NCBI RefSeq assembly: GCF_964340395.1
Contig: NC_135550.1
Coordinates: 2,672,501-2,736,500, forward strand
DNA: 64,000 bases
Origin: Glandiceps talaboti
Taxonomy: Eukaryota > Hemichordata > Enteropneusta > Spengelidae
Direction of reading: 5' to 3'
How positions within the stretch are numbered: the first letter of the stretch is position 1; every line of letters starts with the position of its first letter. Below the pieces are notes generated by a model. The model saw nothing but the letters and a program-made list of their open reading frames with translations. It made no database searches and was not told where the DNA came from. This document shows positions 51,801 to 63,307 of the stretch, in pieces. Made by a program: the position numbers and the translations under genes.

Positions 51801-54800
51801 CATGTAATGCGGGAGACTGCATGCAGCTGAGCCATGTAAAACGGGAAACTGCATGCAGCTGAGCCATGTAATATGGGAGACTGCATACAGCTGAGCCATG
51901 CAATACAGGAGACTGTGTGCATCTGAGCCATGTAATACAGGAGACTGCGTGCAGCTGAGCCATGTAAAACGGAAGACTGCATGCAGCTGAGACATGTAAT
52001 ATGGGAGACTGCATACAGCTGAGCCATGTAATACAGGAGACTACATGCAGCTGAGCCATGTGATATGGGAGACTGCAGGGAGCTGAGACATGTACTATGG
52101 GAGACTGCATGCAGCTGAGCCATGTAATACGGGAGACTGCATGCAGATGAGCCATGTAATACGGGAGACTGTGTGCAGTTTAGCCATGCAATACAGGAGA
52201 CTGCATGCAGTTGAGCCATTTAATATGGAAGACTGCATGCAACTGAGCCCTGTAATATGGGAGACTGCATGTAGTGGAGCCATGTAATATGGGAGCCATG
52301 TAATACGGGAGACTGCATGCAGCTTAGACATGTGATACGGGAGACTGCATGCAGCTGAGACATGTAATACGGGAGACTGCATGCAGCTGAGTCATGTAAT
52401 ACGGGAGACTGCATGCAGCTGAGTCATGTGATACGGGAGACTGCATGCAGCTGAGTCATGTACTATGGGAGACTGCATGCAGCTGAGTCATGTAATACGG
52501 GAGACTGCATGCAGATGAGCCATGTAATACGGGAGACTGTGTGCAGTTTAGCCATGCAATACAGGAGACTGCATGCAGTTGAGCCATTTAATATGGAAGA
52601 CTGCATGCAACTGAGCCCTGTAATATGGGAGACTGCATGTAGTGGAGCCATGTAATATGGGAGCCATGTAATACGGGAGACTGCATGCAGCTTAGACATG
52701 TAATACGGGAGACTGCATGCAGCTGAGTCATGTAATACGGGAGACTGCATGCAGCTGAGTCATGTGATACGGGAGACTGCATGCAGCTGAGTCATGTACT
52801 ATGGGAGACTGCATGCAGCTGAGTCATGTAATACGGGAGACTGCATGCAGTTGAGTCATGTGATACGGGAGACTGCATGCAGCTGAGTCATGTACTATGG
52901 GAGACTGCATGCAGCTGAGTCATGTAATACGGGAGACTGCATGCAGTTGAGACATGTAATACAGGAGACTGCATGCAGCTGAGTCATGTAATACGGGAGA
53001 CTGCATGCAGTTGAGACATGTGATACAGGAGACTGCATTATATTTCTGAATCACTACATTTCCAGAAAAGTCTAGTCGTCACGTTTACTCAGTTTCGTTC
53101 GCATTAATATGGGAGACTGCATGTAGTGGAGCCATGTAATATGGGAGCCATGTAATACGGGAGACTGCATGCAGCTTAGACATGTAATACGGGAGACTGC
53201 ATGCAGCTGAGTCATGTAATACGGGAGACTGCATGCAGCTGAGTCATGTGATACGGGAGACTGCATGCAGCTGAGCCATGTAATACGGGAGACTGTGTGC
53301 AGTTTAGCCATGCAATACAGGAGACTGCATGCAGTTGAGCCATTTAATATGGAAGACTGCATGCAACTGAGCCCTGTAATATGGGAGACTGCATGTAGTG
53401 GAGCCATGTAATATGGGAGCCATGTAATACGGGAGACTGCATGCAGCTTAGACATGTGATACGGGAGACTGCATGCAGCTGAGACATGTAATACGGGAGA
53501 CTGCATGCAGCTGAGTCATGTAATACGGGAGACTGCATGCAGCTGAGTCATGTGATACGGGAGACTGCATGCAGCTGAGTCATGTACTATGGGAGACTGC
53601 ATGCAGCTGAGTCATGTAATACGGGAGACTGCATGCAGATGAGCCATGTAATACGGGAGACTGTGTGCAGTTTAGCCATGCAATACAGGAGACTGCATGC
53701 AGTTGAGCCATTTAATATGGAAGACTGCATGCAACTGAGCCCTGTAATATGGGAGACTGCATGTAGTGGAGCCATGTAATATGGGAGCCATGTAATACGG
53801 GAGACTGCATGCAGCTTAGACATGTAATACGGGAGACTGCATGCAGCTGAGTCATGTAATACGGGAGACTGCATGCAGCTGAGTCATGTGATACGGGAGA
53901 CTGCATGCAGCTGAGTCATGTACTATGGGAGACTGCATGCAGCTGAGTCATGTAATACGGGAGACTGCATGCAGTTGAGTCATGTGATACGGGAGACTGC
54001 ATGCAGCTGAGTCATGTACTATGGGAGACTGCATGCAGCTGAGTCATGTAATACGGGAGACTGCATGCAGTTGAGACATGTAATACAGGAGACTGCATGC
54101 AGCTGAGTCATGTAATACGGGAGACTGCATGCAGTTGAGACATGTGATACAGGAGACTGCATTATATTTCTGAATCACTACATTTCCAGAAAAGTCTAGT
54201 CGTCACGTTTACTCAGTTTCGTTCGCATTAATATGGGAGACTGCATGTAGTGGAGCCATGTAATATGGGAGCCATGTAATACGGGAGACTGCATGCAGCT
54301 TAGACATGTAATACGGGAGACTGCATGCAGCTGAGTCATGTAATACGGGAGACTGCATGCAGCTGAGTCATGTGATACGGGAGACTGCATGCAGCTGAGT
54401 CATGTACTATGGGAGACTGCATGCAGCTGAGTCATGTAATACGGGAGACTGCATGCAGTTGAGTCATGTGATACGGGAGACTGCATGCAGCTGAGTCATG
54501 TACTATGGGAGACTGCATGCAGCTGAGTCATGTAATACGGGAGACTGCATGCAGTTGAGACATGTAATACAGGAGACTGCATGCAGCTGAGTCATGTAAT
54601 ACGGGAGACTGCATGCAGTTGAGACATGTGATACAGGAGACTGCATTATATTTCTGAATCACTACATTTCCAGAAAAGACTAGTCGTCACGTTTACTCAG
54701 TTTCGTTCGCATTTTTGGGTAAATGTTGTTTGAAACAATCGGATAAGCTTATATTTCCTCTTGTCAGAGTAAGTGATTGGTGTTGCAATACCAAAATGGG

Positions 54801-56345
54801 AACAGTCGCTGCAACGTTTTAACGAGACTACGGTAGCGACTGTCATGTGCCCCAGTTGAGACAACTTTAAACGACAACGTTGCAATCACACGTTAAAAAC
54901 AAAATTATGGTATTACCTGTACAAACGTGATGATGAGAGTAATAACCAATGGGACAGTTTCCCAAGCAGATTCCATGGGTCCTACAAAACACGATTAATT
55001 GGTTAGATATTGTATTATCAAATTCAATACTATAAATCAAATAGCTAATTTTATATCACCGCCACTCGTTCAAATCTCAAAAAGCAGCCACACTAAAGAA
55101 TTTGCATATGCCGATCACCTTTGCACGAAGTTTGAATGACTTTGGTCTTTGCATAGCAGACCTAGAGATATATACGGATGACACCCAATAAATGTAATAT
55201 CCCCATAAGGGCTTCGCTCTTTGTGGCTAAACCTTCATACAGGTATACATACAATTCATCATTCAATTCGCCTTTCCCGTTTGTAATATTGTAAATTTGT
55301 GTCACTCAAATCAAGCCAAAGGTTGTATGATCCCATACAAGATATCAGTATAACAACTGTAACTCGTGTAGTCTTGTGTCTGTCTGTGTTTATCACCTGA
55401 CAACCTTAACTGTCCTTGTATTCCTGGATACATCTAGACTATGTTTGATGGTAATTACTAAACGATAGCTGTGCGGATCTATTTGCTAATTATTCGTGGT
55501 AAATCTACCACTATTAAAATGGCCAGTTCCTCATCAGCAGTAACTATCGCGGATTAAGGTAATATATCTTACCCCCACATCATAAATAAATGCGCGTTTG
55601 CATTACACGATCGACATCCTTTGAGGGGGTTAGCTGCGCATCGACCACACGGTGATGGGCATACTGTAAATTGAAAAAGACAAAGAAAAATTATGAATTA
55701 CTAACAAGACACAATAACACTTTCCATCCTTATCTTCCAGCAAGCAAGTGAATACTAGTACTATAGTAGGTTGTATAGTTCATTCAAAACGACTGATGAA
55801 TTTAAATAATATGATTGCCAAAACTCAATAGCGTAATAACGATTGCAGTGGAAATGATACATTGTTCTAAAATAACAAAGTTTCTCTTTCAGGGAATATT
55901 CTCATGGGAGACTCATTTACAGTATTAACTTGCAAGTCATATATGATATACTTCATCTGTCTGACACTGGATACAATCCCAGGGATACAATCTATTCGTT
56001 GTATTGAAAATCTTTGAAAACGAAGTCACAATTGTTACGCAAACAACAACTTGTCTGTGTGCAAACAGATACACAGGAAAAGAGTTTTAAAATGTTTGGC
56101 CTTGTGGCATAGATTTGGACAAAAACGTATAGACCGACAGTTTTTGATTTTAATCACTGACTACGTGATTCGAAATGTTTTTGGTCTGCGTAACGTCAAG
56201 AAAGTTTAAATTCATAAAACATCACGATATCAAATTTTTAAGACTCACATATTCGATGCAGTCCCTTAATCTTCGATCTTCCACCAAAGGTTACCGAAGT
56301 TATGGAAAGAAATAACCCGACATACAGTAGCTGCGAGGCTTTCAT
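40819..56345 (-). CDS. RSPO-like: R-spondin-like secreted protein with two furin-like repeats and no TSP1 domain, 163 residues
   Basis: Exons 56345-56249, 55663-55573, 54981-54917 and 41057-40819 join in phases 1, 2 and 1. Signal peptide about 1-21, then a short basic stretch (GRSKIKGLHR), furin-like repeat 1 (Cys34-Cys83) and repeat 2 (Cys86-Cys134). All 16 cysteines occur in R-spondin order; repeat 2 has the exact R-spondin spacing up to its CP(Y/E)G motif. R-spondins bind LGR4/5/6 through repeat 2 and ZNRF3/RNF43 through repeat 1 to boost Wnt signalling. Here the LGR-contact phenylalanines (F106 and F110 in human RSPO1) are Ile95 and Arg99, the repeat 1 loop carrying RSPO1 R66/Q71 is three residues shorter and unlike, the TSP1 domain is absent, and the tail 135-163 is acidic with no Lys or Arg. 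It could be a diverged R-spondin paralogue or another furin-repeat secreted protein. Family membership is inferred from cysteine pattern and motifs such as CLGNCPIGYY. Confidence 0.8.
41587..42870. mobile_element. Non-autonomous element with 11-bp inverted ends, internal satellite units and microsatellites
   Basis: TAGCACAACTG at 41587-41597 is the exact inverse of CAGTTGTGCTA at 42860-42870. Inside are four or five diverged units of about 110-130 bases around TTGCTATGGGCGTGGTCA, then degenerate units around TTTGACCAAAA..CATATTACTAA, then (AC)n and (GACA)n. Copy B of the surrounding repeat lacks it, which supports insertion. No protein coding. The type resembles microsatellite-bearing non-autonomous elements common in marine invertebrates. 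Confidence 0.75.
44114..44551 (-). other. Unidentified open frame of 145 codons
   Basis: A minus-strand frame containing ICCKIGIWERGGYPECAYAH and SWRRRDTKGSYNFLVHIC followed by a Lys-rich stretch. Its composition (Cys, Trp, charged residues) is more protein-like than most frames here. It lies in the part of the fold-back element's left arm that has no counterpart in the right arm. It could be a fragment of a captured gene or transposon protein. No family recognised. Confidence 0.25.
46590..47160. other. Non-repeat stretch before the 40-bp array
   Basis: AT-rich sequence inside the interrupted right arm of the fold-back element. No coding or known repeat recognised. Confidence 0.5.
47163..48645. 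repeat. 40-bp minisatellite, about 37 copies
   Basis: Unit TGGAAGTGTGAAGTTAACGT plus AGTACGGAATACTGTCCATC, with about 5-10 percent divergence between units and recurring variants (GTAGTATGGA, GTAATACTGA, CATAGTACGG) in patterned order. It sits inside the right arm of the fold-back element. Confidence 0.96.
48650..49340. other. Non-repeat stretch after the 40-bp array
   Basis: AT-rich sequence with no recognised feature. Homology to the fold-back arms resumes at about 49345. Confidence 0.5.
50076..51005. other. Sequence between the fold-back element and the 32-bp array
   Basis: Holds a 156-codon plus-strand open frame (50307-50777) beginning MHCDCGVFML. The frame has no splice support and no convincing family match, so it is not called as a gene. 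Confidence 0.5.
51009..54644. repeat. 32-bp minisatellite of about 3.6 kb with higher-order duplication
   Basis: Unit GGGAGACTGCATGCAGCTGA plus GTCATGTAATAC, more than 100 copies. The first third uses a GACTACATACAGCTGAG variant, the rest the GACTGCATGCAG form. Blocks repeat with 368-base (52090, 52458) and 1124-base (52458, 53582) spacing. A 69-base non-repeat spacer at 53037-53105 recurs at 54161-54229 and as the array's right flank at 54645-54713. Many units contain TGAGTCA and CAGCTG. Open frames such as MQSPVLHGSAACSLPYYM on the minus strand are artefacts of the period. Confidence 0.97.
54917..54981 (-). CDS. RSPO-like: R-spondin-like gene exon 3: end of furin-like repeat 1
   Basis: A 65-base exon, minus strand, between GTTTTGTAG and GTAATA. 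It completes Gly63 and encodes THGICLGNCPIGYYSHHHVCT, the CxxxCPxGYY signature of a furin-like repeat. Enters in phase 2 and leaves in phase 1, matching both neighbours. Confidence 0.82.
55573..55663 (-). CDS. RSPO-like: R-spondin-like gene exon 2: start of furin-like repeat 1
   Basis: A 91-base exon, minus strand. It encodes LCPSPCGRCAANPLKGCRSC then NANAHLFMMWG. The CxxxCxxC..GCxxC start and the LF are as in R-spondins. Donor GTAAGA at 55572. Confidence 0.82.
55664..56248 (-). other. R-spondin-like gene intron 1
   Basis: A 585-base intron between signal peptide and furin-like repeat 1. No repeat or coding sequence recognised inside. The neighbouring intron 2 (54982-55572, 591 bases) is likewise plain. 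Confidence 0.8.
56249..56345 (-). CDS. RSPO-like: R-spondin-like gene exon 1: signal peptide and basic N-terminus
   Basis: The minus-strand ATG at 56345 opens MKASQLLYVGLFLSITSVTF (signal peptide), then GGRSKIKGLHRI, a short basic linker like that before repeat 1 of R-spondins. Donor GTGAGT at 56248, phase 1. Confidence 0.82.
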
Positions 56346-56400
56346 GGTGTCTCAGAGAAGCTGAATAGATGGTGTGTACAGAGACGGATATAAACACAAT
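56346..56400 (-). promoter_or_regulatory. Candidate 5' UTR and TATA-like element of the R-spondin-like gene
   Basis: On the minus strand a TTTATATC TATA-like sequence lies about 45-50 bases before the ATG, with a pyrimidine/ACACC stretch between. Weak evidence; position only. Confidence 0.3.
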
Positions 56401-56484
56401 ACAACTGGTAGACCCTAGCTAACCTTTCACAAGCCAATCATTTCATGTAAAATAATCTCCCAGCCTGCAAAGTACGTCTCTTCT

Positions 56485-57068
56485 TAGGAAGCATTCGGTG
56501 ATTACAAGGGGTGAGGGCCGGGGCATTTAGGGGATGGGTCACCTTTAACAAATCGGTTTTCGGGGAGGGCCATTATTTTAGAAAATGGGACTAGCGGGGA
56601 GGGTCACACTTTACTTTGACTCGTTGTATTGACCAGAGGAGTGAGTTTCATAGGCGTAAAAGGTAACAGTGAGATATTAGGGATAATGTTGTGGAGATGT
56701 TGATTTCTTTCAGGGGTGGTGCACTCATCTAGTCTTTGGGAGTTCTGGCTTTCAGCTCAGCCAGTGAGATCCAAACACAGGTATTGAGTAGTGCAGTGCC
56801 TTCACACAAATTCTCTCTGGTGGTGGTAGTGGGAAATAACCAATACCAATAAACATTTAACGTGATGGCAGCGGTGACCAATTACTGAGACCCATAGCTA
56901 TGTGGCCCCATGTCTGACTGCATTTTAACCCATGTTTTCATGGTGTGGGGGGGGGGGGGGAGTGGTGTCATGTTTAAGAGAGAGGAAATTGAGAGGGCTA
57001 CTTTTTACACAACAACTCGGACCTGAAACCCACTTGCCCTCCCCCTGTAATTACTGAAGGCTCCCTTA
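56485..57068. mobile_element. Non-autonomous inverted-repeat element, about 580 bp
   Basis: GGAAGCATTCGGTGATTACA at the left corresponds to the inverse of TGTAATTACTGAAGGCTCCC at the right, with G-rich sequence inside each. Inner pieces (AAATCGGTTTTCGGGGAGGG, GAAAATGGG) also match 62590-62720 and the inverse of 42900-42985, so it belongs with the dispersed repeat family. No coding. Confidence 0.6.
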
Positions 57069-57655
57069 GGTCAAGCAATGATGGTGCTGGAACCAATAAC
57101 AAACCTGGCCAGCAGTAAAGGGGAAACAGATATTCTTGTATATAACATTGCATATTGGATTACTTTAAAATGTAATTGTGCTGGCCATACTGTCAAGTTC
57201 ACTGAGGCATTTTAATCATTGCAGATAGCAACATCATATAAGCTGAAGTACTTGAAAAGCAGTTTTCCTAACCATAGAATTTAAAATGAAGTTCACCAAG
57301 ACCTCCGTAGTGTATTACAGTACATAGCAAATCTGCATTGAATTACTTGACAATCAATTTAGAAGTTAGGTCTTCGCAATGATTAGACCTCCAGAAAGCA
57401 ATATATCATCTCCACGTGACCCTGATGTTTGGTTACATTATATATCATCCCCGCTGTCAGACAGCCAGATACTAACAAGTCGGTCACGCCCGTTAGCAAA
57501 TTTAATTCACCATAATGTATCGCGAACAAGTAACTTACACATGTTACAATATAGTAGTAAAGTTTACGACGAGTTCAGGTTACAGGGATTCAATTGCATT
57601 CAATAAGACTCCGAGGTAGATGGATGGATTGATGCGTGGATGGTGGTGGTGGAGG
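57069..57655. other. Intergenic DNA, nothing recognised
   Basis: No convincing coding or repeat. A 75-codon plus-strand frame at 57379-57606 has no family resemblance. Confidence 0.5.
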
Positions 57656-57656
57656 T

Positions 57657-57725
<69 letters not shown>
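57656..57725. repeat. (GA)n microsatellite
   Basis: About 68 bases of GA flanked by GGTGG- and GGGA-rich sequence. Confidence 0.97.
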
Positions 57726-57730
<5 letters not shown>

Positions 57731-57789
57731 AGGGAGTGAGGGAGTAGATGGATGATACGGGTGGGGTTGACCCTAAAACGAATGACAAC

Positions 57790-58715
57790 CCAAAGGACAG
57801 AAAACGAATGACAGCATTTACAATATGTAAATAGTGGAATAACACCCTTTTCTACAGTCAGTTAGTTGAATGACACCCTCTGCAGTGTCAAACAACTGGA
57901 ATGACAGCATTTTCAATGCTTTGAAACTGGAATGACAGCATTTACAGTATGTAAACAGTGGAATGACACCCTTTTCTACTTTCAGTTAGTTGAATGACAC
58001 TCTCTGCACTGTAAAATAAGTGGAATGACAGCCGCCACTCTATAGCATAAGTGGAATGACAGCAATATGAATGCTTTCAAACTGGAATGACAACATTTGC
58101 AGTATGTAAACAGTAGAATGGCACCACCCTTTTCTATATTCGGTTAGTTGAATGACACCATCTGCACTGTAAAACAAGTGGAATGAAAGCCGCCACTCTG
58201 TAGCATAAGTGGCATTTACAATGCTTTGAAACTTACAGTATGTAAACAGAGGAATGACACCCTTTTCCACATTCAGTTAGTTGAATGACACCCTCTGCAC
58301 TGCTAAACAAGTGGAATGACAACCGTCACTCTATAGCAAAGTGGAATGACAGCATTTACAATGCTTTGAAACTGAAATGACAGCATTTACAGTATGTAAA
58401 CAGTTGAAGGATACCCTTTTCTACATACATACATACATACATACATACATACATACATACATACATACATACATACATACATACATACATACATTCATTT
58501 AGTTAAATGACGCAGTTTGCAATGTTAAACAAGTGGTATAGCGTAGAATGACAGTCACCACTCTATAGCAGAAGTGGAATGACAGCATTGTCAATGCTTT
58601 GAATATATTGATATTTCTGTCATTCCACTGATGCTGTAGAATGGCGGCTGTCATTCCACTTGTTTAACAGTACATAGGGTGTCATTCAACTAACTGGATT
58701 TAGAAAAGGGTGTCA
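57790..58715. repeat. Complex tandem repeat built on GGAATGACA, last copy inverted
   Basis: Blocks of about 165 bases combine GGAATGACA with ACCCTTTTCTAC, TTAGTTGAATGACAC and CCGCCACTCTATAGCA. Four or so copies run to 58420, then an ACAT tract (58427-58493), another partial copy, and an inverted copy at about 58615-58715 (TGTCATTCCACT, GGTGTCATTCAACTAACT). Confidence 0.85.
58427..58493. repeat. (ACAT)n microsatellite within the GGAATGACA array
   Basis: Seventeen or so tetranucleotide units replacing the CATTCAGTT part of a unit, which suggests expansion from inside the array. Confidence 0.95.
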
Positions 58716-58732
58716 TTGCACCGAACCGGCTC

Positions 58733-58945
58733 CATGTAGCGCAGTGGTGAGCGCACAGGATTAGCAGTTGGGAGGTCACGGGTTCGCTAGAAACAAACCC
58801 AGGGTGAGTGTTCTACAGACTCAATGGGTAGGCTGTATCACTCAGCCGTGTCTTACTCACAAGACGAGTGCGAAGTTGGGGGCCGGGACTCCTGGAGTAA
58901 TGACTCGAAACTGACTGGGAAAGCAACGTGGTACCCATCACTATA
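58733..58945 (+). mobile_element. tRNA-derived SINE
   Basis: The 5' part reads like a tRNA: an A-box-like TAGCGCAGTGGTGAGCGC at 58747-58764 and a B-box-like GGTTCGCTAG at 58791-58800, about 33 bases apart, the internal RNA polymerase III promoter layout. The tRNA fold is degenerate and a non-tRNA body follows, ending in an AT-rich tail. No tRNA gene is called. Confidence 0.75.
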
Positions 58946-59066
58946 AAATATATATATCTCGTATACCCCCATGAGTATCTGTTTCATTTGCTGGTTTATT
59001 TAATTATTTTATTTGTCCCTATACTTGTCGTTCGTTTGCTTGTTCATTTGTCATTTATTTGATAGT

Positions 59067-59067
<1 letters not shown>

Positions 59068-59137
<70 letters not shown>

Positions 59138-59272
59138 TTTGTTTGTTGTTTGTTTATTTGTTTGTGTGTGTGTGTGTGTTTGTTTGTTTGTGTGTGTGTT
59201 TGTTTGTTTGTTTGTTTGTTTTGTTTTGTTTTGTTTTGTTTTGTTTTGTTTTGTTTTGTTTTGTTTGTCACA
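59068..59272. repeat. (ATTT)n, (GTTT)n, (GT)n and (TTTTG)n compound microsatellite
   Basis: Four simple motifs follow one another, then TCACACGGTTCCTGGGTCCCC, which resembles the sequence following the (GTTT)n tail at 32263-32290. Both may be the end of the same retroposon family. Confidence 0.93.
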
Positions 59273-59330
59273 CGGTTCCTGGGTCCCCTGTGATCTCACC
59301 ATAACACATATGTACGTACAACTCACTATA

Positions 59331-60490
<1,160 letters not shown>

Positions 60491-60856
60491 TACCCTGAAC
60501 TTGTAGCATGTGTAACTTACTTGTTTGCCATAAATTACCAATTGCTAACAGGCGTGACCGATTTGTTAGTATCTGGCTGTCTTACAAGCAGGAATGATAA
60601 ACAATGTAAGGGACCGGTCAGTTTCTTCGGCCGGGGGGTCACCGCCTTGTTTTTGAAATTGGCGCTGGGGGGTCATGCTGTTTTGAAAATTGTGGATGGG
60701 GGTGGGTATTGTGTTTTGGCTTGTGATGGAAGAAAAAATCCTTTTCTACAATGGCATATAGCCTTGTCTAAAATGTGGTACATGTAAATATTTATTCTTG
60801 TCTCTGTTTCATCTATCAATTCTTTTAATATTTACTTCACATAAGAGTTCAAATAT

Positions 60857-60858
60857 AA

Positions 60859-60902
<44 letters not shown>

Positions 60903-60905
60903 GTA
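60857..60905. repeat. (ATACAT)n hexanucleotide tract
   Basis: The inverse counterpart of the ATGTAT tract at 45846-45896 in copy A, so the microsatellite was present before the copies separated. Confidence 0.9.
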
Positions 60906-62830
60906 TTACCTAGCTACAATGTACCACACTAGTTACACAACATGTCATGTAAATGCTTGGCTGTTTCACAATTAAAGCTTCACTTATATTGCACTTTGGG
61001 ACAAAAGTGAACTTGAACGTTTCGTAATGGTAATCTTCATTGATAATTTAATAAAGAAGTCAATCTAAATTGTTCTACTCTTCAGTATGAACTTGTCAGA
61101 AGGGATTAATACACTTTCTATTTCGGTCACTACATGTTATTGACATTACAAATCACCACATCTCATCAGATTCCAGTTTCTATTATGCACTAGGTATGAC
61201 CAACTTAAGTTCTCTAACATACCAGTGACTTTACTATACATGCAATATTAATGCCCCTATACCAATGTTACAGGCCCATTTTTATGTGACATTGGAAACT
61301 CATTTAAAACTTACATTTACGTTAGCTTTTCAAAGCTTGGAAATATTACCTCAAGGGTTATGAATAACCTAAACATTGCCTTCATACAAACAAAAAACAG
61401 GAGGAAAACCCCAAGGACTCCATCACCCCCAGAGGTCACTCCTGCATTCAACCAACCTTTTTACTGTCATAATGGTATTAAACTTTTCTTAAATATTTTC
61501 ACCCTACATGTATGCTAATTTGAGATGACATTGCCAAGATAGTCTAAAATTGCCTTAAACCTCCAAATCTCCCCTACCAATGATACTACCATTAGATGTG
61601 CTGACCTTTTTTATTATATTATAATGTCATTTAACTGTTTAAGAACATATTTCAACCCTATATAAGTTATAGAGAATAGTTTCTGATATTTGATGGTGCT
61701 GTCTTGTAAAGTTGAAAGTTATTGCTTGAGATGTAGCTTTTAGTGTTCATGAGTTATTTGCATATGTTTGGTAATTAGATCTGATTACAAAATGGAAATT
61801 GCCCATTGCAAATATTGTGTTGCCGTAAGATCGCATCTCCGGGTAATCATGCTGGAGAATTCACCAAGATAAAATCTTCACTCATGATTTCATTCTCAAT
61901 CAAAATTGAAAATCGTTATTGTACTTTGATACATGTTCGCACTCGCGTGTTTCTGTTTGTCCTGAAAGCATGCATGAGAAGATCACTAGGTCAGCTTTAA
62001 CTTCCAGGTGAAATCATCGGCTTTCTACCGAAAATTCTTATACAAAGACTTTGCCATTTATCTTACTATGGTCATTTAAAGCCCATAAGAATTCATCTTT
62101 TTGTGAAATGTGTAAATTTTCCAGTCCAAAACTATGAGCGAAAAACCGGGTCGAAATTTCCGGAATTAAGTAATAAGTATGATTCATCAAATCGCCGTAA
62201 AATCAGTATTCCTACAAATAATTCATGAATTGATTTACTTCCATGAAAGAAGAGACGTCAGTTGAGGTTTCCGTTTCCACAGTATCTAAAATGGTGGACT
62301 CTAGGGAAAATTACGGTGAGTTCAAAATACACAGAACTCAACTTTTGCAGAAACGGATATGTACAATGTGTCAGCCGGAGTTCCGAAGCTACGTTTTATT
62401 TATTGATGTAGTAACTGATGGATAAACAATATCATGTCTAGTAGTGCAGATTTTTTCTTTTTGACAAGTTATGAAGGAACAACAATCTAAAGGTTTGCCC
62501 TTAACGAAAGGCATTCAGTTTACATCTGGTTAAACATATTGATCAGAATCGTGACTGCGACTCTGCGAATTAAGTTAAGGATCCTAAGAGCCTTCAGTAA
62601 TTTCAAAGGGAAGGGTCGCGGGGAATAGGGGTTGGGGTCACTTTTTACAAATCGGTCCTCAGGGGAGGCCGTATTTTAGAAAATGGAAATTAGGGGAAGG
62701 TCACAGGTTTCTTTGACTTATTTTTGTTTTAACTTTTATGTAACTTTGTAGTATTTTGTGATTTTGGCATGACCCCATCGCTGGCACCGGTTCCAAATCC
62801 TACTGCTACTACATCCCACCACTACCACCA

Positions 62831-63307
62831 CAGGGAAAAGGACAAATAATCAATTTTGTTCTCGCGATTTTCCGGATTTCTAATATTATTTTCTGTACAT
62901 TTCAAATAAAGTTTTAAATACTGTTTCCTCTCACTGTTTTTTTCTTTCTAGTTCCTACCCGATATCACAGACACGTATAGACCTTCTTACTTGTCTGTGC
63001 TGATGTCACTGTCTTATCTGAGTTTATCAGCTTTGCATTAATTAGTAGCTTGCTAGAACAAACTCACTATTTGCCCAAATTAACTCATTGTGCCGTGAGT
63101 GTAAACATCCACTGATCCAACTAATGGAGGTAACACGTAAAACTGATAAACTCAGATAAGACAATGATATCAGGTAGGAAATAGAAAGAAAAAAAACAAG
63201 TGAGAGGAAACAGTATTTACAACTTTATTTGAAATATACAGAAAATAATATTAGAAATCCGGAAAATCGCGAGAGAACAAAATTCATTATTTGTCCTTTT
63301 CCCTATG
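62831..63307. mobile_element. Non-autonomous element with long (about 130 bp) inverted repeats, hAT-like ends
   Basis: CAGGGAAAAGGACAAATAAT at 62831 is the inverse of ATTATTTGTCCTTTTCCCT ending at 63304. The inversion runs about 130 bases per arm to a GATATC..GATATC region, with a short centre at about 62966-63172. The CAGGG-type end recalls hAT elements, but flanking 8-bp duplications are not clean. It interrupts copy B relative to copy A at 41471. Confidence 0.75.

Larger units (their letters stand above)
41058..54916 (-). other. R-spondin-like gene intron 3 (13.9 kb), filled with repeats
   Basis: The intron separates furin-like repeat 1 from repeat 2. In order on the plus strand it holds one copy of the dispersed repeat (41217 on), a microsatellite-bearing inverted-repeat element, the large fold-back element, a 40-bp minisatellite, a short stretch without repeats at 50080-51000, and the 32-bp minisatellite array. 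No other gene was recognised inside. Confidence 0.75.

Noticed and set aside
51465-54390. Many minus-strand frames with MQSPVLHGSAACSLPYYM-type repeats
   Set aside because: Products of the 32-bp minisatellite; after three units the frame returns, giving false open frames.
58741-58815. tRNA gene
   Set aside because: The A and B boxes are present, but the arms do not pair as a tRNA and a SINE body follows.
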